A DNA stretch of 52,364 nt from Actinospica acidithermotolerans (lineage in GTDB: Bacteria > Actinomycetota > Actinomycetes > Streptomycetales > Catenulisporaceae), in the NCBI RefSeq assembly GCF_018139625.1, contig NZ_JAGSOH010000042.1:1-52364 (forward strand), read 5' to 3'. Shown piece by piece: positions 32,964 through 42,567 of the stretch. The position numbers and the translations under genes are program-made. The notes beneath the pieces are model-generated. The model did not search any database. It was given only the letters and a program-made list of their open reading frames with translations, and had not been told where the DNA came from. The number at the start of each line of letters is the position of its first letter. Position 1 is the first letter of the stretch.

Positions 32964-34633
32964 TCAGATACGAGGCGCTCGACGGCGCCACTGTGTGCAT
33001 CTGCGCGCCGGCCCGCGCCAGCTGGCAGGTCGCCGATCTGGAACTCAGACTCGCCCTGGCCGGCGCGAGCGTACTCGCCCCGGCCCCGGCCGGGCGCGAG
33101 CTGAGCCCGATCGAACGCGCGAGCCTGGCGGCGCTGCACCTACGCAAGATCGAGGCCGCCGACGCCGTGGTGGTGGCCAACAGCGGCGGGTACACCGGGG
33201 CGGGCACCGCCAGCGAGATCGCCCACGCGCTGCGCCTGGGCACACCGGTGCACCTGGCCGACGACGCGGTCGAGCTCGAAACCGATCCCGCAACCTACGA
33301 GGAACTGGTCTCGCGGACCGCGTCGATCGAGGTACGCCCCGCATCCCAGTTCCCGGCCCGTCTCACCCGCGGAAGCCTCGTCAGCGTGTTCGCCCCCAAG
33401 GACGGTCGCGGACGGTGCGCCTGGTTCCGCATCGGGCAGGTGCTGGGCTTTCCCGGACGCATGCAGGCGGCCGTCGCCCTCGATACGGCGCGGGTGCGCG
33501 CCGGCATGGACGTCGACGACCTTCTCGCACACCTCGACCGCGAATACCCCGGCGAGGACGATCAGCCGTTCACCGCGCTCGAACTCGAGTTCGTCGCCGA
33601 ACTGGGCGAACTGGCCCATCCGGTCGCACCGCGCCGGCCGGGCGCGGTGCGCCTGCTCGCCCGCAACGAAGCAGGCGAGGTCGCGTTGACGCCCGGGTCC
33701 GTGGGCCGGCTCGAGCTTCCCAACCGGCGACTCGCGCCACGCCAGCACCCCGCACAGGCCGCCGAGCAGCTCGCACGCGACCTGTTCGGCGGCCAAGAAC
33801 CGGCGGTGCGCCTGGCCGCGCTCGACACCGAGGTCTCCGGCATCACCAGCGACGCGCAGATCTACGCGTGCGACCTCGGCCACCTCGACGCCGCGGCGGC
33901 TGGCGAAGCAGCGTCGGAGCACGGCCTGGTGTTCACCTCTCCCGCGCAGGGGCCCACTCGCGCCGACCCGTGGACCGCACGGGTGATCGATGCGCACCTC
34001 ACGCGCGGCGATGCGACCGGGGTGCTCGTGCTCGAGGACGGATACCTGCCCGGTCATCGCACCACATGGCAGTGGTTTGAGACCGACACCCCGCCGCAGG
34101 GCGTGCCGGTCACCCAGGCCGGAGTGTGGGCGATCGACCGGGACGGGCGGTCCGTGCTCCAGCATCGGGTGGATCAGGGCAGGTTCGCTCTTCCAGCCGG
34201 CAGCCCGGAACCCGACGATCGCGATTGGCTGGCCACCGCCGCCCGCGAGGCGTTCGAGGAAAGCCAGATCCTGATCGACCAGTCCCGCGCCCGCCTGATC
34301 GGCTTCCAGGTCACCTACGCCGACCCCGCCTTTCCAAACGGGCTGGCTCAGGCCCGGTTCGTCGCCCCGCTCCTCGGCTACCTGCCGATCGCCCCCGACA
34401 CCGACCCGAAACTCACCGCAGCCCGGCCCGCCTACCGCAGGTACCTCGCCGACCTGCGGCATGCCGCCCGCCTTCTCGGCTGGGGGCCGCACGCCGACGC
34501 CCAGATCCGCGCGGCCGAGCAAGCCGCGTTGGAGATCGGGCTTCCCGTCGACCGGCCGGCGGGCGATGACTACCGCGACCACGGCGACCCCGAGCTCGCC
34601 GAGATGCCCGCGACCTGGAACGTGCTGTTATGA
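32960..34633 (+). CDS. nucleoside deoxyribosyltransferase-like/NUDIX fusion
   Basis: 557 residues from ATG 32960. Residues 1-110 resemble nucleoside 2'-deoxyribosyltransferase-like folds: TVCICAPARASWQVADLELR, and ADAVVVANSGGYTGAGTASEIAHALRLGTPVH with the glutamate of the GXXXEI helix. A middle part (about 130-370) contains a SAF/HIT-unlike region I cannot name. The C-terminal NUDIX domain has VTQAGVWAIDRDG and PAGSPEPDDRDWLATAAREA with FEES in place of the canonical EExG. It may act on a modified nucleotide. The last sense codon is TTA. Confidence 0.7.
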   Translation: MIRYEALDGATVCICAPARASWQVADLELRLALAGASVLAPAPAGRELSPIERASLAALHLRKIEAADAVVVANSGGYTGAGTASEIAHALRLGTPVHLADDAVELETDPATYEELVSRTASIEVRPASQFPARLTRGSLVSVFAPKDGRGRCAWFRIGQVLGFPGRMQAAVALDTARVRAGMDVDDLLAHLDREYPGEDDQPFTALELEFVAELGELAHPVAPRRPGAVRLLARNEAGEVALTPGSVGRLELPNRRLAPRQHPAQAAEQLARDLFGGQEPAVRLAALDTEVSGITSDAQIYACDLGHLDAAAAGEAASEHGLVFTSPAQGPTRADPWTARVIDAHLTRGDATGVLVLEDGYLPGHRTTWQWFETDTPPQGVPVTQAGVWAIDRDGRSVLQHRVDQGRFALPAGSPEPDDRDWLATAAREAFEESQILIDQSRARLIGFQVTYADPAFPNGLAQARFVAPLLGYLPIAPDTDPKLTAARPAYRRYLADLRHAARLLGWGPHADAQIRAAEQAALEIGLPVDRPAGDDYRDHGDPELAEMPATWNVLL

Positions 34634-35046
34634 CCGCCGCTCAGCGAGATAACACACCCACGCTCCCGCAGGCTGGCGCGCGCGACGTGGGCCTCGAGGC
34701 GCCCAGCACACGGGCGCGCCGTCGCCGCACGGCCAGGCCCCGGGAGCATCGCGCCACCGGCCACGGCCCCGACTCGTTCCCACACGTTGAATCCCGCCAG
34801 GTCAGATCGTCAAGAAAGGCGCCAAACATGACACAGACGCGACAGGTCGTGCAGGACGCTTCCGAGCCGCGCGCGTGTGACTCCCAGCCACGGGTGACGG
34901 GAGCAGGCATTGAGACCTTTGGATACGCGCGCTCCCCCAGGTGTTCACGGTGGACGATCCGAGGTCTTCTTGACGGCCGCGGGCGCAGCCGTAGCTGGCC
35001 ACGACGCATCGGGCTCCAGGCAACAACCACCGGAGCTATCTCGTGA
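34630..35046 (+). CDS. possible small basic protein
   Basis: A 138-codon frame whose ATG (34630) overlaps the upstream stop and whose TGA (35044-35046) overlaps the downstream GTG start. An internal ATG at 34828, preceded by AAGAAAGG, would give 72 residues. The arginine-rich composition and lack of any domain argue against a functional protein. If not coding, this is a 400-base leader of the exonuclease gene. Confidence 0.25.
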   Translation: MTAAQRDNTPTLPQAGARDVGLEAPSTRARRRRTARPREHRATGHGPDSFPHVESRQVRSSRKAPNMTQTRQVVQDASEPRACDSQPRVTGAGIETFGYARSPRCSRWTIRGLLDGRGRSRSWPRRIGLQATTTGAIS

Positions 35047-35765
35047 ACCAAACCGCCAACAACAACTGGGAACCGCCAACTAAAACTGGGGGTCGCACTC
35101 AGCCTTCCGGCCCTGCGTTGGACTGCGGGATCATCGTGATCGACTTCGAAGCGCTCACCCCCGCCGGCCGGCCCATGGAGCCGGTCGAGGTCGCCGCCCT
35201 CGCCCTACGTCATACCGGCGGGCGCTGGCGCGAGCAGGCACGCTTCAGCGCCCTGATCCGCCCGCCCGACGATGTTCCGGTGACCGCCAGATTCACCACA
35301 CTCACCGGCATCACCGCAGCGATGCTCACCGGCGAACCCAGCGCGCGGCAGGTTCTCGGCGAGCTCGACCGTCGCCTGTCCGCACCGCCCTACCGGCTGG
35401 TCGCGCACAACGCTGCAACCGAGGGCAGCCTGATCCGCAACCAGGCAGAGCACTGCCCGAACCTGGCTTCGACCCCGCTGATCGACACCATCGCCATGGC
35501 CCGCGCCGTCATCCCCCACCTGAGCTCCTACAAGCTCGACACCGTCCGAGCGCACTACCGCATCCCGCCGCAGCCCGACAGGCACCGCGCCATGGCAGAC
35601 GTCGAACTCACCACCGAGATCTTCACCCGCCTGCTGGCCGACGGCGCGAAAGCTGGGTGCTGGCACGACCTGCCCAGCCTCGAGTGCGCCGCCGGGCGCG
35701 CCGCGCCCAGGCGACCGGCACCGCGGCCCCGCACACCGTGGGAAGCAGAGGTACCCGCCCAATGA
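35043..35765 (+). CDS. DEDDh 3'-5' exonuclease-like protein
   Basis: GTG 35043; 240 residues. ExoI appears as VIDFEAL (about residues 32-38), ExoII as RLVAHNAATEGSLI (119-132), and ExoIII as DRHRAMADVELT near 180, so it belongs to the DnaQ-like DEDDh superfamily. In ExoII the usual aspartate is a glutamate and the preceding Phe is Thr, which may change activity. The C-terminal tail is Arg/Pro-rich. It lies among genes for a nucleotide-acting fusion and an ABC exporter. It could degrade RNA or DNA ends, or act on a dinucleotide. Confidence 0.78.
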   Translation: MNQTANNNWEPPTKTGGRTQPSGPALDCGIIVIDFEALTPAGRPMEPVEVAALALRHTGGRWREQARFSALIRPPDDVPVTARFTTLTGITAAMLTGEPSARQVLGELDRRLSAPPYRLVAHNAATEGSLIRNQAEHCPNLASTPLIDTIAMARAVIPHLSSYKLDTVRAHYRIPPQPDRHRAMADVELTTEIFTRLLADGAKAGCWHDLPSLECAAGRAAPRRPAPRPRTPWEAEVPAQ

Positions 35766-35823
35766 CCGCGCGACCCGCACCAGCGAACCGTACGAGAAGA
35801 GCAAGGAGAGGCACGAGCAGGCC

Positions 35824-37179
35824 GTGAACGAGCACGCAAAGAAATCCGAGCCGATGCCGGCGCGGGACAACGGGACCGATGCTGCAGGAACCGTCCCGCT
35901 GCTGGCGCCGGCCAGGCGGATCCCGGCGGTCCTGGCGGCACTCGAGAAGGAGGCGCAGGTCGCTGTGATCGCCGCCCACGCGGACCTGCCGAGCCCGACC
36001 GCGCTGCGCCACCTGCAACATCTAACCCGCTGTGGGCTGGCACAGGCGGGAAAGGCCGATCCGGACAGGTACGCGGCGGCGCCCGGGCACGCGCCATTGC
36101 ACCCGGCGACGCTCACACCGGCCGGTCACGCCGCAGCCGTCTCCTGGCACATCGCGTGCGTGTACGAAGCCGCGCGCGTGCTCGGCGCACTCGCACTGCC
36201 CGCGGGAACACGGATCACGCCCGACCCCGCCCGCCCGCCGCGCACCCCGGCCAACCCGGGCGTGGCGCTGGCCTGGTTCACAGCCGAGCACGACCATCTC
36301 GAGCGCGAACTCGAACACGCCGACCAGCGCGGCGAGCACACGCACACGTGGCAACTGGCGCTGCTGATGCTGGGCATCGGCTGCTTCACCGGCCCCTGGC
36401 CCACCTGGCGGCAGGTCTACCAGCGCGGCATCACCGCGGCACGAGCAGACCGAGACCGCGCGGCGGAGGCGACGCTCGCCGAAGCCGCCGGCAAACTCGA
36501 ACTGACCAGTGGGAATCCCGCGGCCGCGCGCGAGCACCAGCATCACGTGCTGTCCCTCCGCGCCGCCGACCGCGACAGCCGCGGCCTAGTGCGCTCGCTC
36601 AACACCATCGGCGTGACCTTCCTGCGCGAAGGGGCACTACGCGAGGCCGGCGAACTGTTCACCTGGGCGCTCGATCTGGCCCGCACGACCGGCTACCAGG
36701 AATTCGCGACCTTCGCATTGATGAACCTCGGCGCAGTGCACGCACGCACCGGCCCGCTCCCGCTCGCGGTCAAAGAACTGCACGCCGCGATCACCGCACT
36801 ACGAGCCAGCGGACGCACAGCCTACCTCGCCAACGCCCTCGAGAATCTCGCCGCCGCCTACCGGCACGCAAGCGATCTCGAACGTGCCGAGCAAACCGCC
36901 ATCGAGGCGATCAAGACGGCCACCAAAGCGCAGGTGCCGATGTTCCTGCCCGGACCGCTGATCGAGCACGCACACATCCTCGCCGCCCACGGCGAGGCGG
37001 GCGGCGCGCTCGCCCTACTGCACGAAGCGCGCGCCATCTACGACGAACTCGGCGACGACCTGCGCGCAGAGCGCACCCGCCGACACATCGAGCAGCTCTC
37101 CCAGGCACAACCTCCACCCGAGCACGCCGCATCCGAGGCCGCCGTCGACACGGCCCCAGCCGACGCAACAGACATCTGA
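35824..37179 (+). CDS. winged-helix/TPR regulator-like protein
   Basis: 451 residues from GTG 35824 with AAGGAG about 12 bases upstream. Residues 35-95 look like a winged-helix DNA-binding domain (QVAVIAAHADLPSPTALRHLQ, HLTRCGLAQAG). The remainder is TPR, with clear repeats such as SRGLVRSLNTIGVTFLREG and TAYLANALENLAAAYRHASD, as in the C-terminal half of AfsR/SARP-type regulators but without an NB-ARC domain. It is likely the transcriptional regulator or an adaptor of this series. Confidence 0.78.
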   Translation: MNEHAKKSEPMPARDNGTDAAGTVPLLAPARRIPAVLAALEKEAQVAVIAAHADLPSPTALRHLQHLTRCGLAQAGKADPDRYAAAPGHAPLHPATLTPAGHAAAVSWHIACVYEAARVLGALALPAGTRITPDPARPPRTPANPGVALAWFTAEHDHLERELEHADQRGEHTHTWQLALLMLGIGCFTGPWPTWRQVYQRGITAARADRDRAAEATLAEAAGKLELTSGNPAAAREHQHHVLSLRAADRDSRGLVRSLNTIGVTFLREGALREAGELFTWALDLARTTGYQEFATFALMNLGAVHARTGPLPLAVKELHAAITALRASGRTAYLANALENLAAAYRHASDLERAEQTAIEAIKTATKAQVPMFLPGPLIEHAHILAAHGEAGGALALLHEARAIYDELGDDLRAERTRRHIEQLSQAQPPPEHAASEAAVDTAPADATDI

Positions 37180-37269
37180 AGGGGCGCGGATGAACCAGCA
37201 CACGAACGATCGACCTGGCTGCGGCATGGCCGCACAGCCGCTGCCGGTCGACGAGTTGCGGGGTCTGCG

Positions 37270-37881
37270 ATGGTGAGGATCTTGAATGATGCCCGTCCGC
37301 GTCCCGCCGAGCGCCGGGAACGGCGCCCGGCGACGCGGCGGCGCGCGCTGTGGATCGCCGCGGCGGCAGCCGTCATCGCCGTGGCCGGCGCACTGGCGGC
37401 GGCAGCGACGGGCGGGAGCGGGTACCCGTCCCGCAGCGACGTGCGCAACACGCTGGTGCGCCTGGTCAACCAGGTGCTCGCCGACGCCCACCAGTCCGGC
37501 GCGCATTCGGCCACGTGGATTGAGGCGGCGTGCGGCAACACAGACGGCGCGCACGGACAGCTCACCCTCGAGCTCTAACTCGACCCGGTCACCCCCGCCG
37601 CAGCCCAAGCCGTGCTCGGCGCGGCGCACAAGGCCTGGAGCGTGGACAGATACACCGTGACGACCGGCACGTTCGAGACCGGCCCCGCCTACGCCTCGAC
37701 GCCCGACGACCAGGTCATCGCCACCAGCGGCTCCTACCGGCTCTCGTCGACGTCGGTCGAAGACACCTCGATCTGGTTCACGGCATCCTCGTGCTACGCG
37801 CAATCCGCGCCGGCCGCCGCGTCGCAGAGCCTTGCGACGATACCCGCGCCGGCACCCGCCGCGAGCTACCACAGCCCGTAA
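37270..37881 (+). pseudogene. membrane-anchored protein gene with an internal stop codon
   Basis: The GTG/ATG at 37270 opens a basic N-terminus, one transmembrane helix (ALWIAAAAAVIAVAGALAAAA, about 25-45) and an extracellular domain. The frame stops at TAA 37576-37578 after LTLEL, then continues at once as LDPVTPAAAQAVLGAAHKAW and further natural-looking sequence to 37881, in the same frame. A single TAC-to-TAA change would explain this. The whole would be about 203 residues, the truncated product 102. Function unknown; it lies between the winged-helix gene and the ABC exporter. Confidence 0.65.
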
Positions 37882-38058
37882 AACCTCAGAAGCGACCTGC
37901 CGAGCCCAGGTTCAGGCATCCGATGCGGGCCAGGCGTGCCGGGACTCACAGACCGCAGCAGTGAGTCCGGATCGGGGAAACACTACTTCGTGCGCTGACA
38001 CACATGACATACGAGGGCACTCAGCCAGTAGACGGGCATCACGATGCGAGGGGGAGAG

Positions 38059-40077
38059 ATGGTCAGGAGAGTCGGACGCGGCGGGAACCGGTCCGCCAGG
38101 AGAACGGTAGCCGGGCGCGGGCCGAGCACGCCCGCCGCGGCCCAAGCGGAGCTCGGCGCGCAGTTGCTGGATGAGGCGATGAAGGAGGCGAGTTGGCTGC
38201 GGCACCTTGGCGAGGCCGGGAAGGTATCGATCTGGGTGATCGCCAAGCGGATTCCGGTGGTGATCGGGCAGATTGCCCGGCTCGGCTGGCGGGCGAGCCC
38301 GCGCGCACTGTTTACGGTGGTGGCGTGCACGGTCCTGTCCGCTGTGCTGGCTGGCCTCGCGCTGGTCGAGAGCGTGCACGTGCTCGCGGTGCTGTTCGGG
38401 CCCGGTGCCTCCGCCGCGCGCATCCGTTCCGCGCTGCCGTCGGTGCTCGTTCTCGTGGCTCTGTACTCGGTGCGGGCGTGCAGCGACACCGCGATCAACT
38501 ACGGCCAGGCGCAACTAGCCCCCCGGATCAAACGCAACGCCGAGATCGAGTTGTACGGGCTGATGGCCCAGGTGAAGGCGGACGCGTTCGCCGACGCGGA
38601 CCTGGCTGACGACCTCCAGCGTGCCGCGGACAACGGCATCGGCTACCTGCAGCAGTCGGTCCCCGGATGCATCGCGGTGGTCTCCTCGATCCTGTCGATG
38701 GTCTCCTCCGCCGGGGTACTCGCCTATCTGCATCCGGTGCTGCTGCCGTTGCTGTTGCTGGCGGTGCTGCCGACCGGTTTGGCCTCGGTCCGCTCCGCGC
38801 GCGCGGAATTCCGTTCCCGGCTGCGGTTTTCCAGCATCAGTCGGCGGCTATGGATTCTCGCGTGGATCCTGATCGACCCCGAGCAGGCAGGCGAACTGCG
38901 GGCGTGTGCGGCAGGCCCGCGGCTGTTCGGCGAGCACGCGCTGCTCGCGGACGCGGTGCGCGACGAGCGGATCCGGCTCGGCCGCGAGCAGGCCGCCACC
39001 GCCCTGGCGGGAAGGGCCGTGACCGGGGTGGGCACAGGAGTCGTCTACGGGGCGCTGGCGTGGATGCTCACCGCCGGATGGCTGCCGCTTAGCCGCGGGC
39101 TGGGGGCGGCGATGGCGCTGCGCAGCGTCCAGTCCTCGCTGCTCGCCCTCGTGCTCTCGGTGCACGGGCTCTTCGAGCAGGCGCTGTGGGTCCAGGACCT
39201 GACCGATGCGATCACCGCCGCCCGCGCCCGCCTGCCGCGCACCACCGGCGTCTCCTGCCCCGAGCAGTTCTCCGTGCTGGAGCTGACCGGGGTCGAATAC
39301 ACCTACCCGCGCGCCCGCGACGACGACGAGAACGAAGCCGCGCCGCGCCCCGCGCTCACCGGCGTGGACCTGGTGATCAAGGCGGGTGAGGTAACCGCCC
39401 TGGTCGGCTCGAACGGCGCGGGCAAGTCCACACTGGTGAAGATCCTCGCCGGGCTGATCGAACCGGATTCCGGCCGCGTGGCGTGGGACGGGCGCGAGAC
39501 GGGCGAGTTCGACTCCGAGTCCGTGATCGCGCGGGTCGCGATGTGCCCGCAGGACGCCACGCTCTACCCGATCACCGCGCTCGGCAACATCGCCGTGAGC
39601 GAGCCCGACCCGCAACACATCGACCGGGTGCGCGCTCGCAGCGCCGTGACGCTCGCCGGCGCCACCGAGATGATCGAGGAGTTGCCGCGCGGCTGGGAGA
39701 CCGTCTTGTCGGGCCGGTTCCGCGGCGGGGTCGAGCTGTCCGGCGGCCAGCGCGCGAAGGCGGCGATCGCCCGCGCGCTCTACCGCACCGACGTCGCGAT
39801 GATCATCCTCGACGAGCCGACCGCGAATCTGGACCCGTTGGCCGAGGCCGAGACCTACCGGACCGTCATGAGCCTTCGTGACCGCGGAGATGTCGCGATC
39901 ATCTTGGTTTCGCACCGCTTGGGCGCGGTCGTCGGCGCCGACCATATCGCGGTATTCGACCAAGGGCGCATCGTCGAAGCCGGAACCCACACTGAGCTCG
40001 TCGCCCAAGGCGGGCTGTATCAGCGCATGTACGAGGCCCAGTTGGCCATGTACGTCAACCGTCAGACGCTCATCTGA
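38059..40077 (+). CDS. ABC exporter half-transporter (permease-ATPase fusion)
   Basis: ATG 38059 follows GGGGGAGAG; 672 residues. The N-terminal permease region has about six hydrophobic helices (100-400). The ATPase has Walker A GSNGAGKST (about 450-458), signature LSGGQRAK (about 560), Walker B MIILDEPTANLD (about 581) and H-loop VSHR (about 616). It belongs to the ABCB/exporter type that usually acts as a dimer to export peptides, lipids or drugs. Its place at the end of the 31.8-40.1 kb series suggests export of that series' product. Confidence 0.9.
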   Translation: MVRRVGRGGNRSARRTVAGRGPSTPAAAQAELGAQLLDEAMKEASWLRHLGEAGKVSIWVIAKRIPVVIGQIARLGWRASPRALFTVVACTVLSAVLAGLALVESVHVLAVLFGPGASAARIRSALPSVLVLVALYSVRACSDTAINYGQAQLAPRIKRNAEIELYGLMAQVKADAFADADLADDLQRAADNGIGYLQQSVPGCIAVVSSILSMVSSAGVLAYLHPVLLPLLLLAVLPTGLASVRSARAEFRSRLRFSSISRRLWILAWILIDPEQAGELRACAAGPRLFGEHALLADAVRDERIRLGREQAATALAGRAVTGVGTGVVYGALAWMLTAGWLPLSRGLGAAMALRSVQSSLLALVLSVHGLFEQALWVQDLTDAITAARARLPRTTGVSCPEQFSVLELTGVEYTYPRARDDDENEAAPRPALTGVDLVIKAGEVTALVGSNGAGKSTLVKILAGLIEPDSGRVAWDGRETGEFDSESVIARVAMCPQDATLYPITALGNIAVSEPDPQHIDRVRARSAVTLAGATEMIEELPRGWETVLSGRFRGGVELSGGQRAKAAIARALYRTDVAMIILDEPTANLDPLAEAETYRTVMSLRDRGDVAIILVSHRLGAVVGADHIAVFDQGRIVEAGTHTELVAQGGLYQRMYEAQLAMYVNRQTLI

Positions 40078-40365
40078 TGCGCAAGATCGCCCGCCTGCAC
40101 CCCGCCGACCGGCACTCGGGAGCGTGCGCATGTAGACGGCAGGGTCCGCCGCGGACTCCGGCGACCGAACCGCTTCAACGTCCCCGTATACCGCTACTCG
40201 AGAGGAACTCGGATCGGGTGTTCGCCCGGCTCAGATCGGCAGGAACATCTCCTCGCAGCGCAGCCGCAGCAGCTCGGCCAGCCGCCGTGCCTCGGCGGCG
40301 TCAGATTGGGCCCACCGACCGCAATCCGCTTCCGCAATTCCGAGAGTTCTGACATGGTGCTACCC

Positions 40366-41607
40366 ATGTCACGGAGGGAAGCGATCGCACGACGGCGTGC
40401 CACGGTGGGGCACAGCCAGGAGAGCCTCGCCGAGAAGCTTGCTGTCGATGCGCGAACGGTCAGACGGTGGGAGTCTGGGCACTCAGCACCCGTCCCGTAC
40501 CTGCGGCCGAAACTCGCGAACGAGCTTAACTGGACACCGGACGAACTCGAACGCGCCCTCACCGCGGCTGAAACACCCGAACCGGTCGACGGCTCAGACC
40601 GCGATCTCGAAACTTCCGACGCCTTGAGTTCGCTGACACCGGGATACTTCAACAGTTCGGCCCACCGCGCAACCAGCCTCGCCTCCGACCTCTTACTCGG
40701 CAACGCAAACGCCGAGGACCTCAACCACCAGCTGTCTTGCCTGGCGAAGGACTACCTGGATCTGCCGCTCACCAAAATCGTCCCGCGGGCACAGGACGCG
40801 CTCGACCACGCACGCACCCTCCTAAAATTCACGCCGCCAGGTCCGAGACGCTCGGACGCTCTCTTGGCCGCGGCACGCAGCCTCGCCCTATTGGCCAACG
40901 CCGCCATGGACACGGGAGCGCATCCCGCCGCCCACCAGCACGCCGACGCCGCGGCAGCCCTCGCAGCCGTAGCCGGCCACAACCCCACAGTCGCCTGGCT
41001 TCGCGGCCTGCAGTCCAGCAACGCCTACTGGTCCGGCAACGAGCGACAGTCCGCCCGACTAGCCGCATCTGCACAGCAGCTCAGCCGAGACGGCGCAGCT
41101 GAGCTCTACATCGCGGGACTGCGCGCCCGCGCCGCCGGACGACTCGGCGATCTCGCACACATGCGCAAGGCAATCGACACCGGCAGACACGTCGCGGAAC
41201 TCCCCACCAGCGAGCTGATGGTGGGGGTATTCGGATTCAGCGAGGCGAAGCAAAACCTCTATGTGGCCTCGGGCCTGCTCGGCGCCGGCGAAGACGCACA
41301 GCAGGCACTCTCCCATGCCCAACTCGCTGTCGCGCTCTACACCGACACCAAGGTCGTGCAGGCCCGCGGGTTCGGGGATCTAGCCGGCGCCCGCATCGAT
41401 GTGGCAACCGCGCAGATTCGCCTAGGCGAATACGACGGCGCCGAGGCGGCACTCGCGCCAGTGCTCGCGCTGCCCCGAAGCCAACACGTCGCGACAATCC
41501 AGGCGCGCCTCAGCAGGCTTATCTCGGAAATTCAAGGACACCCATCTCGGCGCGCCGACGACCTCGCGGAGCGCGTCCGCAGTGCTCTGCCAAGACCACG
41601 CACGTGA
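40366..41607 (+). CDS. XRE-family regulator with helical-repeat C-terminus
   Basis: I take ATG 40366 (MSRREAIARRR); ATG 40354 is 4 codons earlier. The 413-residue product has an HTH at about 5-60 (RRRATVGHSQESLAEKLAVDARTVRRWESG) followed by PYLRPKLANELNWTPDELERAL, and a repeat-rich C-terminus (HPAAHQHADAAAALAAVAGHNPTVAWLRG). It is the intact version of the family represented by the fragments at 23370-23603 and 9689-10600. Codon 110 (40693-40695) is TTA. The APH-type kinase starts 31 bases after its stop, so they are likely co-transcribed. Confidence 0.83.
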   Translation: MSRREAIARRRATVGHSQESLAEKLAVDARTVRRWESGHSAPVPYLRPKLANELNWTPDELERALTAAETPEPVDGSDRDLETSDALSSLTPGYFNSSAHRATSLASDLLLGNANAEDLNHQLSCLAKDYLDLPLTKIVPRAQDALDHARTLLKFTPPGPRRSDALLAAARSLALLANAAMDTGAHPAAHQHADAAAALAAVAGHNPTVAWLRGLQSSNAYWSGNERQSARLAASAQQLSRDGAAELYIAGLRARAAGRLGDLAHMRKAIDTGRHVAELPTSELMVGVFGFSEAKQNLYVASGLLGAGEDAQQALSHAQLAVALYTDTKVVQARGFGDLAGARIDVATAQIRLGEYDGAEAALAPVLALPRSQHVATIQARLSRLISEIQGHPSRRADDLAERVRSALPRPRT

Positions 41608-41638
41608 CCGAGGCGGCCAGGTGGGAGACAATGGCTCC

Positions 41639-42559
41639 ATGCTCTCCACGACCGAGCACGGCCCGTTCAGCCGTGCCCGCTTGGCCAGATCTCTCGCCGC
41701 AGCGTGCGAGCACGCTAATCTCGACCCATCCGGTGCCAAGCTGATCCACACAACGGTGAACGCCACGTTCCAGACACGGCAGCCCGAAGTGATCATTCGC
41801 ATCGCGCGATCACGCTCGCTACTCCCTCAGGTCGACCGCGTCCTCGCGCTCGCGCGCTGGCTCAAGAGGCACTCTGTACCCGCTGTGGTGCCTGCCGACA
41901 TCGACCAGCCGCTGCCGATCGAGGAATCCGACCACGTCGTCACGTTCTGGAATTACATTCCGACCACACCGCCGAAGCCGTCCAGTGCCGAGCTCGCCGC
42001 CCCGCTCCGACGCCTGCACTCATTGAGCCCGCCGCCTTTCGAACTGCCGCACTTCGCCCCTATCGACACGGGTCGAATGCGCATCGACCTGCATGGATCA
42101 GCTCTCGACCCAGCGCAGTACGAATGGTTCGCGGATCGCCTCGACCAACTCGAGGAGGAGTTGTCGAGCCTCGAGTACGCGCTCCCTCAATCCGTCATCC
42201 ACGGAGACGCCTACGTCGGCAATCTGCTACGGGCCCCTGAGGGGCACATCGTCCTGTGTGATCTCGATGGGATGTGCATCGGGCCGCCCGAATGGGACCT
42301 AATCCCCGAGCTAGTCGCAGCCGTCCGATATGGTCGACCCGGGTACCAGCAGCTGGTTGAGGCCTACGGATTCGACCCGCGCTCCTGGGTCGGCGCGGCA
42401 GTGCTTCAGTCCGTCCGCGAGATTATGGTGCTCACTGGAGTCCTGCCGGTTCTCGACTCCAGCCCCGGCATCCGCTCGGAGTTCAACCAGCGGCTCGCTT
42501 CGCTGATGGACGGCACCGACGGGCTGGCGTCCTGGACGCCATTCGCGAGCGCGGCGTAG
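41639..42559 (+). CDS. aminoglycoside-phosphotransferase-type kinase
   Basis: 306 residues from ATG 41639 with GGGAGA upstream. The catalytic loop HGDAYVGNLL (about 188-197) and metal site LCDLDGMCIGPPEWDL (about 204-219) match the APH/choline-kinase family. The N-lobe is short and has IIRIARSRS in the ATP-lysine region, where the usual lysine is replaced by arginine-containing sequence. These enzymes phosphorylate small molecules, antibiotics, sugars or homoserine; substrate unknown. It follows an XRE regulator, a frequent pairing in actinomycetes. Confidence 0.82.
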   Translation: MLSTTEHGPFSRARLARSLAAACEHANLDPSGAKLIHTTVNATFQTRQPEVIIRIARSRSLLPQVDRVLALARWLKRHSVPAVVPADIDQPLPIEESDHVVTFWNYIPTTPPKPSSAELAAPLRRLHSLSPPPFELPHFAPIDTGRMRIDLHGSALDPAQYEWFADRLDQLEEELSSLEYALPQSVIHGDAYVGNLLRAPEGHIVLCDLDGMCIGPPEWDLIPELVAAVRYGRPGYQQLVEAYGFDPRSWVGAAVLQSVREIMVLTGVLPVLDSSPGIRSEFNQRLASLMDGTDGLASWTPFASAA

Positions 42560-42567
42560 TAGGCAAC

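Noticed and set aside
33140-34582. 480-residue antisense frame inside the NDT-NUDIX gene
   Set aside because: No family resemblance; the forward frame has NUDIX and NDT-like motifs and coupled ends.
40229-40352. leftward short frame ending LAELLRLRCEEMFLPI
   Set aside because: Protein-like tail but no start codon after an upstream TAG, and it abuts the XRE start. Not enough for a gene call.
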